Source: Carposina sasakii
Taxonomy: Eukaryota > Arthropoda > Insecta > Lepidoptera > Carposinidae
Reading direction: 5' to 3'
Assembly: GCA_014607495.2 (NCBI GenBank)
Contig: CP053167.1
Coordinates: 248,001-312,000 of the forward strand
Length of the DNA: 64,000 nt
The translations under genes and the position numbers were made by a program. Below are positions 21,276-32,266 of this stretch, one piece after another. The notes below the pieces were generated by a model, which was given only the letters and a program-made list of their open reading frames with translations, was not told the origin of the DNA and searched no databases. Within the stretch, counting starts at the first letter, position 1; each line of letters starts with the position of its first letter.

Positions 21276-21467
21276 GCTAATAAAAAAGAGCGTATTGTGT
21301 AATTTTTACGTTTATGGCGTGACAGTATCGGTTTTTTGTGCCATATCTAAAAGTTTTCTCACTAGTAGTTGCTTTTACACTGACTAGTATGTATTGCCTC
21401 TCATCGTTGTTTACGCTTTTCACCAGTGCAACATCAAATTCTATTTTAAAGGAATGAATGATATACC

Positions 21468-21650
21468 CTGTGCTGATGCGGGACTTCACTAGAATACATC
21501 AGCTGCATTTCCTTCCGTGCATGTTGTAAGAGTCGACTAAGGAACTCGGGCATTATCTCAGGCGATAAGCTAGCAACTCACTGATCTTTAACATCGGACC
21601 CCCTATATGCTAAGTGTGACGGTGAGGTTTTCCTTTAATTGTGTATGTAA
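21468..21650 (+). repeat. Family D copy
   Basis: ctgtgctgatgcgggacttc, actagaatacatcagctgca, gttgtaagagtcgactaagg, aactcgggcattatctcagg, cgataagctagcaactcact and ccctatatgctaagtgtgac. Good match over the first 140 bp, decaying afterwards. Confidence 0.8.
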
Positions 21651-21659
21651 AGTATATTA

Positions 21660-22550
21660 AATTTAGGCCACCTCTTCTCTGTTATTTCTTCATGGCATAG
21701 ACTTCTAACAATGTCTGTAAGGTACAGTAATCGTATTAAGTGGCTGTAGAAGTGGTTGTGGTCCTCTTACAGCAGAGGAACATAGAACTTCACTTCACGA
21801 GTATTGTTGACATGTTTTAGAGAGAACAATGAAATTCGTATATTCCGTTTTTATGTTTAAAAACTGGACTCGTTAGAAACTTAGTTTGATTTGCTGGAAG
21901 AAATCTTTGTTGAAGATAAGCACGTCTTGATTATATTGATGTGTAACTTTCCTGTCTATATGATGATAGTGAAATTTTTTGTCTAAGTTCTATTTATGTG
22001 TTCTGTTCTGATGCATGCATGTTTGCCTTTGCATACATTACACGCTGTCATTTATAATTAAAATTTGAAGCGTGTGTAAATAAATAAACATGTGCTTAAC
22101 ATTCTGTATATATTTGTATAATAGTCTCATGTTAAAAATAAGTTACTTAAACATCTCAAAAAAACCTTTTATTAGTTGGGTTGATCATGTAGTAATCAAT
22201 TGAAAGGATAAAAAAAAATATTTAAATATCACGTAATATCATCATGATCAAAAAGTCACTAGTCTACATTATACATATAATTAGACTTGAAACACAAAAA
22301 AACTTGTTATTAACAAGCAATTAAAATCTAATGGTACATAAATACCTACTTCATAACTTATCGACCGAAACGATTATACAGTTCTATTTAAAGTTTAATA
22401 GGTGCTGCCCCCTTGCGTGACACCCTGAAAGCTATAAGTGGCCCTTAATCATAATAGGCTCAGTACATAAGGCCCCTTTTCCTTGAGAATTAGATAAGGT
22501 TTTTACTTAAAAATTGTTATTAATATAAATCTATCCAATCTCTGGAAAAA
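21660..22550. other. No recognised gene; LINE 3'-UTR scrap
   Basis: A block at 21890-21965 (gatttgctggaagaaatctt, gaagataagcacgtcttg) matches the LINE 3' UTRs at 29.3 and 62.9 kb. The rest is unassigned. Confidence 0.45.
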
Positions 22551-22552
22551 CT

Positions 22553-22796
22553 GATAAATAAATAAATATTCACACACTTCACAACACATTGACCTAGTCC
22601 CACACTAAGATCTCTTAGGTCTTTTGTCGTGGGTACTAAGCAACGGTATATAAATACATAGATAAGTATAGAAACATCCATGACTCGGAAACAAACATCG
22701 ATATTCATCACATCAATGTTTGCACCTACCGGGATTCGAACCCAGTACCTATGACGTCGCAGGCAGGGCCACTACCAACTACACCAATCGGCCGTT
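22553..22796 (-). mobile_element. SINE3 copy (reverse)
   Basis: On the plus strand a TAAATA tail comes first, then the body (cacttcacaacacattgacc, ggtcttttgtcgtgggtact, aacggtatataaatacatag, gactcggaaacaaacatcga). The tRNA-like head is last: ccgggattcgaacccagtac (B box complement) and actacaccaatcggccgtta. Orientation is set by B-box direction. The 63-codon frame inside is incidental. Confidence 0.85.
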
Positions 22797-22799
22797 AAG

Positions 22800-23460
22800 C
22801 GAAATGATTCCCAATCGAAATGTTAAATTTTCATCAAAATTGCTTCACCCTAAGTCTTACAGCACTTAAATGCTTTTAAGATCGACCTTGCTTCTAATTA
22901 GTTTTTTATCGAGTAAAATGTTAAATAGCTTGTTTTGAACAAAAAAAAAACACTACATTGAATGAATGATTCTGTAACTATAAGCATATATTTTTCCCGA
23001 TTTTAATTACAACGATTTCTTTAAAAACAGCTAAATCTAAGAACGTAATTTCTGCCACAGAGGCCCTTAATCAGAATAGGCTCAGTACTTAATGGCCAGG
23101 CTCTAGGCGATAACTTATCAAAACTCGGTCAGGGTAAAGTTGGGGGTCTCAATTAAAATGTTGGTTTTTAGGGGTCAGATTTGTCGTGGGCGATTGGGGA
23201 CTTTGAGGTGCTGTCACACTGAGTGCGGTTAAGATACAGCGCGCTATAATCATCCAGCTCTGCTAAAAAGATAGTACGAAGGAAAACAATTATGAATAAA
23301 AAATTAATGATCTTATTAAATGTTTCTTTATATTTTTAGTTTATGTAGGTAGTACATATATTTTAAATTAAAAAAATAATAAAAATAATTATATTGCGTA
23401 CATTTTTGTTGTTTTTCGATTATAAAAAGACGAACGTACAGACAATATCACAATAGTAAA
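22800..23460. other. No recognised element
   Basis: aggcccttaatcagaatagg and tcagtacttaatggcc at 23061-23097 partly repeat 22440-22475 (cccttaatcataataggctc, agtacataaggcccc), a short local direct repeat. Otherwise nothing. Confidence 0.4.
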
Positions 23461-23730
23461 TATAATAGTATAGTATAGCGGTGATAGCTCAGTGGTTAAG
23501 ACGTGCACCTTCCAAGCGGGACGCTTAAGTTCGATCCCAGTCACGGGCCTGTACGAATGAATTTATTTCATGTACAGATTTTAATGTTGTAAAATTGTCA
23601 CTTAGCTCGTGCCTCGGAAAGCACGTAAAACCGTTAGTCCTGCGCCTGATTTCTTTCTCTCCGGTCGTGTCGGTAATCCATCCCATCGGACTATGAGAGT
23701 AACGGAATAGAGAGTGCATCTGTATTTTTG

Positions 23731-24514
23731 ACGTGAAACGTCTTTAAAATCGCGCCGACACATACGGGTACCAGGTTTAAAAACTGGACCGTAACGAAAA
23801 GGTCTATATCATCGTACCTTAATAATTAAAAAACTATTGGTCTTAGAAACAAAAATGTGGTGTAAATATTTCACTTATATAGTCAGCTCGCTGTTATGAC
23901 ATTGAGTTCGTGTCGGGGTCAAGCGGGGGGGCGGGGGAGGGATACTGCGATAACTGTGCGAAACCGGCGCTCGCGCTTGTTTCTATTCAGTGTAACTCGT
24001 GACTCCGACTTTATAGCGTGGTGATTCTTACGTGTGTTTGTCAAGTTTATTTGAGCCGATTGATTTATACAAAAATAAGTGTAATTTGGACAGTATTTAT
24101 ATCTATACTAATATTATAAAGCTGAAGAGTTTGTTTGTTTGTTTGTTTGAACGCGCTAATCTCAGGAACTACTGGTCTGATTTGAAAAATTCTTTCAGTG
24201 TTAGATAGCCCATTTACCAAGGAAGGCTACAGTCTATACAACAACCTGCCCGGCTTCGCACGGGTACAACGCCCCCTCACGCGGACGAAGTCGTGGGCGG
24301 CTGCTATTTAAAATAACCAGAAAGTGACAATAAATATATAAACATTTGCTATGTATTTTATGTTTCTATTACGTACCTGTTCTTTTTTTATTAAAATACT
24401 TAAAACAGCGTCCATCTTGTTTTCATTTCAATCTTTTACTTTAAAAGCGATTCGCTAACATAGACGTTTCACGTTAAAACCAACGGCCGTGTGCCCCGAC
24501 ACAGCCCCACCCGC
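23731..24514 (+). mobile_element. Family C element, copy 1 (784 bp)
   Basis: Begins ACGTGAAACGTCTTTAAAAT and ends ccgacacagccccacccgc. The string ACGTGAAACGTCT at the left has its complement AGACGTTTCACGT about 40 bp inside the right end. TTTTTG is duplicated at 23725-23730 and 24515-24520. Internally it carries a 200-bp module (24103-24307) found in all three copies. No coding frame is credible. Class is open: subterminal inverted repeats suggest a DNA transposon; the variable A/T-rich junctions would also suit a poly-A-tailed retroposon read on the other strand. Confidence 0.9.
24103..24307 (-). repeat. Family E2 module captured in family C
   Basis: ctatactaatattataaagc, a GTTTGTTT run, gaacgcgctaatctcaggaa, gtgttagatagcccatttac, cggcttcgcacgggtacaac and cgcggacgaagtcgtgggcg. 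A stand-alone copy lies at 53683-53905. It sits at the same place in all three C elements, so it was acquired before they multiplied. Confidence 0.85.
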
Positions 24515-24624
24515 TTTTTGTGCACACACTTGTGCACAATAATATCTCCTGCGTACCTGGCCAATCTCCGTAGAGATCGGTCGCCTTGACCGAAATACGA
24601 TCGGAGACCATCATCATAATAGTA

Positions 24625-25860
24625 AAGTTATAGTGAACTAAACATTATTCTTATTAAATCTGTGGTTCTGCCCCAAGCCATCTGAATATCTTACTCAATT
24701 TCATCTTCGCATGCGCCATTTATGTTAAGTTTTTGAGTAATGCGACGGCTGTTTGTACAAGTAAATATTTTTTTCTTATCCCATGAATACATTCTATTAA
24801 GCAAAATATATCGTAAATTGTAACTGTGATAAATGGCATATATAGTTACTTAAAGGTGTTAGGTACTACGATATTTTGCGAATGTCATATACGAGTACGA
24901 CGACGACGGAGGGCGAATAAATATCGTAGTAACCTTTCACCCTTTCACAGACGAAAGTTTTCTCAGGACGCTGAAAGCATTCAATATGACAAGTCCTTTA
25001 ATTTCTCAAGTATAGATCTTGCGTGTTCTAATCAGCTGATATTTTTTGGTACTTTCGTGTGGTGCTGTTTTTACATGGCATATAACAGCTTTAGATTATG
25101 TAAATGTAAAAGGTAGTGAAGCCCCGTATCAGTGCAGGAAATACTCGTTTGTTTACAGTGTGTAATGTAATATATATTTATATGTGTATAATGTAATGTA
25201 CACCCTGTATAACATTTGAATTCGCACCTAACAATAGCTTCGTAAAACCGTTTCGGAGTCTTAAATTTCCAATCAAATAAAAAACCAATAAGCAAGATAT
25301 AAAATGATACGTCCCGCCTATCGCATTCCATCAGCGGAAAATCTATAACCGAATAAAAAACACGCATTCCCGTGCGTGACGGTAAAATGTTATATGGAGT
25401 TTTGATAAGGGTTAACGCACAGTCACACACAGCTTTTTCAGTGAGCGTGCCAAAAAACTGTGGTAGCTTTTTAGGGTTCCGTGCAAAAAAAGAACCGTTA
25501 TTTGATAACTTGTGCGACTGTCTGTGTGTTTACACAAATTAGGAAAATTAAAAAAAAAAATTTAAACCATATTGCAAATAAAATAAAATTGCTCGTTATG
25601 AGGATCTCAAATACATTTTTGTTATTGAAGTAAGATAAATAGTTTATATTTTATTTTAGAAAGAAGACAAAAGTTGAAAATTGATCGAAATGAGCCACAA
25701 TTTAACAAGACACCAATTTTCTTTTTTTATGTAGCCGTCATGGTTGTCCAACTGTAGGGCAAAGGCCCTTTTGAGTTCACACGTCTCGGTTCTTTGTCAT
25801 ATGAAATACTTAGTTTTATTAATTTATTTGTTATTCGTTATTATAACAGCAAATAGTGCC
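24625..25860. other. No recognised gene
   Basis: A family D scrap (tgaagccccgtatcagtgca) lies at 25117-25140. The 119-codon minus frame at 25071-25430 is the longest in the window. It overlaps that scrap, has no conserved motif and looks fortuitous. A tacaccctgtat scrap at 25199 resembles a family A end. Confidence 0.4.
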
Positions 25861-26067
25861 AGGCCGCACTACGGTTTTATTCCCGCAAGCGGTTAACCGC
25901 GTAACCGCAAAACCGCTCGAGACGCACACACTACCCGCTAGTCATGTAAAACTCGGTTTTAAAACAAGTCGCGGGAAAAAACAGTCAGTGTGGCCGCTTC
26001 TATTGGTTTCCTTTAGTCACAAAGTCAGGCGGTTAAAAACCGCGGCGGTTTTACCGTAGTGCGGCCT
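25861..26067. mobile_element. 207-bp TIR MITE, GGCCGCACTACGG ends
   Basis: Left end aggccgcactacggttttat and right end ggttttaccgtagtgcggcct are complements over about 14-18 bp. Subterminal ccgcaagcggttaaccgcg and aggcggttaaaaaccgcggc extend the symmetry. Richer in G+C than its flanks. No target duplication could be fixed. The 67-codon frame through it is incidental. Confidence 0.85.
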
Positions 26068-26440
26068 TAGACTTATATAAGTTTTACAATAAGTTGGAAT
26101 ATAATGTGTGTACTGCCAAAAACTGCTTCATTTCTTACTATCACTTTCCATTCCAATGTACGTCTTTCTTAACACCATGCACGCACAAAATGAAACATAC
26201 ATACATAAATACGTAAATCCGCTTCAGTCACGCTACCTCGATTTTTCACCTCGTAAAATAGGAGTTAATGTCACAATATACTTCAAGTGGAAAGAAATGG
26301 CGAATAGCTTGATCATGTAGGAAGGAGAGAGAGGATATGATATAATCCAATACACCTTCGACCGCCTAGTATAACCAATCACCGACCACTGGCATTTGCC
26401 TCTGATAATAGTCAACCAATAAATCAATTACTTTAAGGAA

Positions 26441-26760
26441 AAAATTCGTCCAAATTTTTGTAAAATTATCAATAAAGAAATGGAAAAAAAAAAATTACCC
26501 AGTAAAAAGCTGTGATTGCTTAATGATCTAGACATGCATCTTCCAGTCGGGTAGCGTAGGTTCGATACCAAATTAGTCACGAGTCTTATTTATTTACGGA
26601 TTATAATATTCTAATTTTGACACTTAGCCATAGTTAAGGTGACTTGGGCCGGCCGTAAAACTGTGTCAATGTGAATTTCGAAACAAATTATATTACGACC
26701 CTATAACACATGAGATGAGGGCTCCTGATGATGATGGAAAGTCAACCTTTCCACCTAGAT
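26441..26760 (+). repeat. SINE1 tail scrap plus degenerate SINE2
   Basis: attatcaataaagaaatgga at 26465-26485 is the SINE1 tail in reverse. From about 26507 a decayed SINE2 head follows (gctgtgattgcttaatgatc, tagcgtaggttcgatacc) with body and end pieces (cacgagtcttatttatttac, tgatgatgatgg). Confidence 0.55.
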
Positions 26761-26789
26761 TTTCTATTTCTATGTAGATATTTTCTATA

Positions 26790-26895
26790 AAATCTCTAGA
26801 AGAGATTAGCACGCCATTGTAAATTTCTCCTGTATACTGAGATTACTTAAAATATTTTTATTTATGTGTGTACAATAAAGAATAAGAATAAAACA
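26790..26895 (+). repeat. LINE 3' UTR fragment
   Basis: agaagagattagcacgccat, ttgtaaatttctcctgtata, gtgtgtacaataaagaataa and gaataaaac. Same ending as the LINE 3' regions at 29.4 kb (+) and 62.85 kb (-). Confidence 0.65.
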
Positions 26896-27049
26896 TCATA
26901 AGGCCACCTCCTTTCAATTCTTCCTCCACGCCCCGACATACTTGTAGTACACACACGGGGAAATGGTGCGTGTTATATTACTTTTTCAAGGTTCTTGATA
27001 ATGCATTATACGGCCTATATACGATATACTTAACGTGGCTAGTGGATCT

Positions 27050-27345
27050 CATTCCCAAGTCCGCAAAATGTTGAAATTATCCGGGATAAAAACATTTTCC
27101 CGGGATAAAAAGTAGCCTATATGTTAAGTGGGATCTATCACAATATATTCCTGAAAACTGCATCGAAATCGGTTCAGCCGTTTCTGAGATTAGCGTGCAC
27201 AAACGCACAGACAAACCAACAAACAGACAACATTTCCAAAAATCATTCTTTTGGGTACTCTTGCGTTGATAAAGGTCTCCTATAATATTTTTTCTCATAT
27301 ATTTTCTATGTACAGACAGTCTTCCGTTACATTTTTATTATATGT
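27050..27345 (+). repeat. Family E copy with outer end
   Basis: attatccgggataaaaacat, gtagcctatatgttaagtgg, aaaactgcatcgaaatcggt, gagattagcgtgcacaaacg, gataaaggtctcctataata, tctatgtacagacagtcttc. The complement of the outer end holds MRKNIIGDLYQ, also seen at 16.88 kb. Confidence 0.8.
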
Positions 27346-27381
27346 ATAGATGTATGCTATGTTATATAGTAAAATTGAATA

Positions 27382-27635
27382 TACAGGGTGTAACAAAAAG
27401 GGTATGTTAAGCGAGAAGCTACGTAAATAGCCCACTGTAAAGAATCTATCCACAAAATTTGAGACTCGAAATAACATGTTTATTTTTCCCGATAGTATGG
27501 AGAATTTTTAAATATCTCAGGAATTTTCATACAATCTTGAAAAATAAACATGTTTCAAATTTTGTGGATAGGTTCTCTACATTGAGCTACTAACGTAGCT
27601 TTTCACTTAACATACCCTTTTTGTTACACCCTGTA
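27382..27635. mobile_element. Family A MITE, complete
   Basis: Starts TACAGGGTGTAACAAAAAGGG and ends ccctttttgttacaccctgta. Arms hold caaaatttgagactcgaaat and tttcaaattttgtggatagg around the gataGTATGGAGAATTTTTA core. Followed by a short TA run. Confidence 0.9.
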
Positions 27636-27639
27636 TATA

Positions 27640-28150
27640 TATATATATCCAGCTGATGTTCGCTCATCACACCCTCCGCTGATAACATCGGAATACTGTA
27701 GCCCATCGGGGTAACTTTGTGTCAGAACAAAACAAAAATTAAACTTCAATGTAATGTAATTTAATTAATTCGTCAGGTACTGTACTATCGATGTAGTTCG
27801 CGGTTTTTTAGAAATGCATGTTTGGGCGGTCGGTAAAACAGCTTTACGTTGAAAAGCTTGTTTTATTCGCTAGGGCCAAAGTTACCCCCCAGGGCCAAAA
27901 TAGACCAGTATCCCATTATTATGGTATTTTTAACAACTTTCTATGGATGTTGAGGAAAATAATGTATTGGTGAAACATATTTAGTTTTGGAGTTACACCC
28001 ATTGCATGCTAGGCAATTTGAAGTTCCGATCCTACAATTAATTGATTTTTAAAATTACATCGAAATTAGTGCTAAACTCTGAGTAGAGTTACAGTTGTTC
28101 AAGACATGTAATGGCCATCGCAAAATATCGGAAACAGTCCTACAACATAA
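27640..28150. other. No recognised gene
   Basis: Mixed-composition sequence (ccctccgctgataacatcgg, agggccaaagttacccccca) with no frame or repeat identified. Confidence 0.4.
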
Positions 28151-28158
28151 CAAAAAAA

Positions 28159-28944
28159 GCGGGTGGGGCTGTGTCGGGGCACACGGCCGTTGGTTTTAAC
28201 GTGAAACGTCTATGTTAGCGAATCGCTTTTAAAGTAAAAGATTGAAATGAAAACAAGATGGACGCTGTTTTAAGTATTTTAATAAAAAAGAACAGGTACG
28301 TAATAGAAACATAAAATACATAGCAAATGTTTATATATTTATTGTCACTTTCTGGTTATTTTAAATAGCAGCCGCCTACGACTTCGTCCGCGTGAGGGGG
28401 CGTTGTACCCGTGCGAAGCCGGGCAGGTTGTTGTATAGACTGTAGCCTTCCTTGGTAAATGGGCTATCTAACACTGAAAGAATTTTTCAAATCAGACCAG
28501 TAGTTCCTGAGATTAGCGCGTTCAAACAAACAAACAAACAAACTTTTCAGCTTTATAATATTATTAGTATAGATATAAATACTGTCCAAATTACACTTAT
28601 TTTTGTATAAATCAATCGGTTCAAATAAACTTGACAAACACACGAAAGAATCACCACGCTATAAAGTCGGAGTCACGAGTTACACTGAATAGAAACAAGC
28701 GTGAGCGTCGGTTTCGCACAGTTATCGTAGTATCCCTCCCCCGCCGCCCCGCTTGACCCCGACACGAACTCAATGTCATAACAGCGAGCTGACTATATAA
28801 GTGAAATATTTACACCACATTTTTGTTTCTAAGACTAATAGTTTTTTAATTATTAAGGTACGATGATATAGACCTTTTCGTTACGGTCCAGTTTTTAAAC
28901 CTGGTACCCGTATGTTTCGGCGCGATTTTAAAGACGTTTCACGT
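28159..28944 (-). mobile_element. Family C element, copy 2 (786 bp)
   Basis: Reverse relative to copy 1, from gcgggtggggctgtgtcggg to aaagacgtttcacgt. CAAAAAAA is present on both sides (28151-28158 and 28945-28952). It contains the same E2 module (about 28362-28570). It differs from copy 3 only by scattered substitutions and one extra ATT unit in that module. It sits next to a SINE1 tail fragment (28953-28990). Confidence 0.9.
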
Positions 28945-28952
28945 CAAAAAAA

Positions 28953-28990
28953 TATTATAAAATTATTAATAAAGAAAATGGAAAAAATTG
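28953..28990 (-). repeat. SINE1 tail fragment
   Basis: tattataaaattattaataa and agaaaatggaaaaaatt, the reverse of the SINE1 tail, directly abutting family C. Confidence 0.65.
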
Positions 28991-28994
28991 TAAC

Positions 28995-29413
28995 AAATGT
29001 GTAACAAATAGGCTAAGAAACTATTACCTATCTCTTCCTTAATTCTTTCACAGTGTTATTATCTGATATAGTTTGAATAGGTCACAATATAATGTTTGTA
29101 TGTATTATATAGATAAATTAGTATGTAGTAGTATTATAGATATATATTTTATTATATATATGTATGTCTCTATTATGTATGTATCTAAGTAGATAATTAA
29201 GTATTGTTATTATTTAGTAAATATATTTATTTTGTGTTAAGTTTATTTATATTTTAATACGTGTGCACATATGATATTCCTTTTATATATTATAAAATTT
29301 TCCTTTGTACTTAATGGTTTGCTGGAAGAAATCTCTTTTAGAGATAAGCTCGCCTTTGTACTATTTCTTTTACAACTTACTGTCTATGATAAAAATTTAT
29401 GTGTACAATAAAG
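28995..29413 (+). mobile_element. LINE 3' UTR
   Basis: AT-rich, ending tttgctggaagaaatctctt, agagataagctcgcctttgt, tctatgataaaaatttatg and tgtacaataaagaata. The same ordered blocks end the LINE at 62.8-63.2 kb. No coding part remains. Confidence 0.65.
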
Positions 29414-29414
29414 A

Positions 29415-29507
29415 ATACTAAGAAAAATTCTTCACCCGAGTGGGAATCGAACCCACGACCACTGCAAACCGTGCCAGCCGCTCTAACCACTGAGCTACCG
29501 GGTCAAA
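29415..29507 (-). mobile_element. SINE1 tRNA-like block (reverse)
   Basis: aaaaattcttcacccgagtg, ggaatcgaacccacgaccac (B box complement) and accactgagctaccgggtca. The body is missing. The variant aaccgtgccagccgctctaa is shared with the 51.6 kb copy. Confidence 0.8.
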
Positions 29508-29537
29508 AAAATATATATTAAAAAGCTATAGGTATTT

Positions 29538-29782
29538 AAATAAATAAATAAATATTCACACATTTCACATCACATTGACCTAGGTCCCACATTAAGATCC
29601 CTAAGGTCTTGTGTCGTGGGTACTAAACAACGGTATATAAATACATAGATAAGTATAGAAACATCCATGACTCAGAAACAAACATTGATATTCATCATAT
29701 TAATGTTCGCACCTACCGGTATTCGAACCCTGGACCTATGGCGTCGCAGGCAGAGCCACTACCAACTACACCAATCGGCCGT
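29538..29782 (-). mobile_element. SINE3 copy (reverse)
   Basis: TAAATAAATAAATA tail, cattgacctaggtcccacat, ggtcttgtgtcgtgggtact, ccggtattcgaaccctggac, ccaatcggccgttatagtca. Very close to the 22.6 kb copy. Confidence 0.85.
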
Positions 29783-29789
29783 TATAGTC

Positions 29790-30400
29790 AATTAAACGTA
29801 CCTTGCCAATAATATGTACCTTATTGTACTGTACGCTTTTGCCATTTGGTTTGACTTAGAGCACAGCTCGCAAATAGTGTCCCGATCCCAAAGCGATCTG
29901 TGAAGATCATCTGATAGATCGGTGTGTCTACGATCTTTTCAAACTATCTCGAGTTGTCTAAAGTTTTCACCGCTGGCGTAGAAAAGATTGTAATTTTAGA
30001 AATATCTTTGTTACGTACTTGCTCTTATTTGTGTTTGATTTTAAGTTGTAATAAATTGCGATATTTTATACATATACTACTAGGCAAATACTGAAAAATA
30101 CCATTAATTTGAGTTATGTGACGGTGTGTTCTCTCACGGTAAATGCATTTTTTAAAATTTAATTAGCAAAAATGTCGGAAACTTTCGGACAATTTCTGTG
30201 AAAATTTTCAGTTTTTTTCACTTCATGGTCTAAGGTCAGCAATATTTGCCTGACTGTCACTTACCTACCTATATACGGCTGCCGGACCACAAAAGAAATC
30301 CTATGAGACTGATGTAAAATATCAGTGACTAGTTGCCAGCTCATAACTTGGCAGAACGCCCCTGTGCCTAAGTAGAACCTTACGATATGTGGGTACTATT
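29790..30400. other. No recognised gene; family D scrap
   Basis: atcagtgactagttgccagc, tcataacttggcagaacgcc at 30320-30362 is a reverse family D piece. The remainder is unassigned. Confidence 0.45.
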
Positions 30401-30411
30401 CTTTTTCTTTT

Positions 30412-30645
30412 TCAGCCTATTGCAGTCCACTGCTGGAAGTAGGCCTCCCCCAGGGCACACCACAAGGCTACTGCCACAGGGGGGTTTTACCCATAGTCGC
30501 GGCGCCGGCAGAGTAGAGTTTGTACCACCCCTGCCTGCCCGTGGGTATCGTAGCAGCACCTCCCATACTGACAACATAGTCCGAAAATCACACTGCGATC
30601 ACCAACCCGCCTGCCCAGCGTGGTGACTATGAGTTAAACGCCCCT
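30412..30645. mobile_element. Head-to-head pair of SINE-like/RTE-end repeats
   Basis: First part reverse: cagcctattgcagtccactg, ctggaagtaggcctccccca, gggcacaccacaaggctact. The second part switches to forward: gcgccggcagagtagagttt, gtgggtatcgtagcagcacc, gacaacatagtccgaaaatc, aacccgcctgcccagcgtgg. The orientation switch is near 30500. The 79- and 65-codon frames here are by-products of the repeat. Confidence 0.75.
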
Positions 30646-30955
30646 GTATTTCGGCCAAGGCGACTAATCTCTACGGAGATTAGTCAGGTACGCAGGAGGT
30701 ATTATAGTGCACAAGTGTGTGCGTAAACACAGATACACTCTCTATTCCGTCACTCTCATAGTCCGATGGGACGGAAAGCCGACACGACTGGAGAGAGATT
30801 AGGCGCAGGACCAACATTGTCACAAGCTAAGTGACAATTTTACAACATTAAAATCTGTACATTAAATAAATTCATTGGTACAGACCCGTGACGAGGATCG
30901 AACTTACGCCTCCTGCATGGAAAGTGCACGTCTTAACCACTGGGCTATCACCGCT
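30645..30955 (-). mobile_element. SINE2, uninterrupted (reverse)
   Basis: ggcgactaatctctacggag, ggtacgcaggaggtattata, gtgcacaagtgtgtgcgtaa, tcatagtccgatgggacgga, gcacgtcttaaccactgggc. It provides the intact sequence across the point where element C split the 23.5 kb copy. Confidence 0.85.
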
Positions 30956-30959
30956 ACTA

Positions 30960-32060
30960 TAATACGAGTATATTATATTATGCTAGTTTTTTACCCTAAG
31001 TGAATATGACAGTTTTTGATTACGTATCTCATCAATATTGCGAAAGAAACCAGACGAGAAATAACCTCATTTGACCTACACGTCACGCTCTTGTCAGTAT
31101 TCGTTACGTAGGTTTATTTTTACTACTCTTGTATTTTCAACCCTTATTTTTCTAATATCTAGTTACTGTCGCCGCAATATTGGAAGAAAATCGACTAAAT
31201 AACAAAACGGTTTCTTTGATTTATTAACATTTGCTTAGTTTGTATTTTTACTTTGATACGAACGACATTTTAACCTTTACGTGCAATAAATAACAAGTAT
31301 TTCTTTAGTATGTTTGCTTATATCTATTCATAATTCAGAACCATTGGATTTTTCATCCATCGCTTCATAGTTGTAATCGTGCCTGAAAATTTGCGGTAGG
31401 CTTCCGCTTACCACGTGCGACTCAATGGACAAACTAGTGATAAGTGAATGTAATTAGCACAATTCTGATGAACTTAACCTAATCTGATTTAGGGCCTAGT
31501 TAATTACCTCTAAGTATGGAACATAGTAAGCATTTTGTGAATTAAAGTCTCAAGTAAAACTTATGTGCAATTTCACCACCTCTACGCAAATCTACGGATA
31601 TGAAGTGTCACGTAACTTAAAGTTACATACATGTCGCAGTTGGATCTGCGACGCCACCTATTTTCAATTGTTGGAGTTAGAAACGTCAAGTGAGCAGCTG
31701 TCACTGTCGCTTGGGCATGGACAAGACATGGTGCTGAGGGGGTACCACGGTAATTTTACAACGGCCACATGGTCGGTAGAATTGAGCTGTGGATTATTCT
31801 TGTTGCAACTGTCGAGCTATGCACTGGTATCGATCAGCCGTCGTGTACTTGCCGCGTTTCTACGTTATCCGTTATAATCTTGGCAATCCTGTGTGTTAAT
31901 ACTGTGAAAGTGTTAGTGAAATCTAATTAAAGTTCTCAACTGGGTACACGCTGTATTCTTTATTTTGGATTTTGGACCATAGCTGACACCTAACGGCATC
32001 GTCCACTCCTTCGCCCCATCTTCGTCATACATAATAGTTATATACACACGACTGTGTTCT
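30960..32060. other. No recognised gene; weak LTR-like hint
   Basis: The 104-codon frame at 31563-31877 lacks known motifs. At 31920-31990 an aattaaagttctcaactggg, gctgtattctttattttgga, tttggaccatagctgacacc run vaguely resembles an LTR end followed by a primer-binding site, but no partner repeat exists in the window. Confidence 0.3.
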
Positions 32061-32064
32061 AGTA

Positions 32065-32178
32065 ACCAGAACTGTATGATCCTAAGGAGATCCCATAGCC
32101 ACGTTTAGCATAGCAGGGGCAGATGTGAGTGATCAGTGACAAGATGCTAGCTTACCGCCTGTGAGAATGCCCGAGTTC
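32065..32178 (-). repeat. Family D copy (reverse)
   Basis: ccagaactgtatgatcctaa, gccacgtttagcatagcagg, gatcagtgacaagatgctag and gagaatgcccgag. Confidence 0.75.
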
Positions 32179-32266
32179 AAGTATATAAACCTTGAATAGG
32201 ACTAAAATAGGTATCAGGCTGAAAACCTTCCATTAGCGGCTTAAAAGCCACTCTACTCTACAACTA

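Larger units (their letters stand above)
23471..24615 (+). mobile_element. SINE2 interrupted by a family C element
   Basis: The tRNA-like head at 23478-23552 has an A box (TAGCTCAGTGG, 23485-23495) and a B box (GTTCGATCCC, 23529-23538). The body follows: cctgtacgaatgaatttatt, cacttagctcgtgcctcgg, cccatcggactatgagagta. It is cut at 23730 by element C and resumes at 24521 with tgcacacacttgtgcacaat and caatctccgtagagatcggt. ATAATAGTA at 23462-23470 and 24616-24624 may be the SINE's own target duplication. The uninterrupted reverse copy at 30.6-30.9 kb confirms the junction. Confidence 0.9.

Noticed and set aside
25071..25430. Longest open frame (119 codons, minus strand)
   Set aside because: No signal, domain or conserved motif. 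It runs into a family D scrap at its end and has many isoleucine, tyrosine and phenylalanine codons expected from AT-rich DNA.
31480..32000. Solo LTR with primer-binding site
   Set aside because: The end of the segment looks faintly LTR-like, but no partner LTR, no duplication and no adjacent gag or pol sequence is visible.
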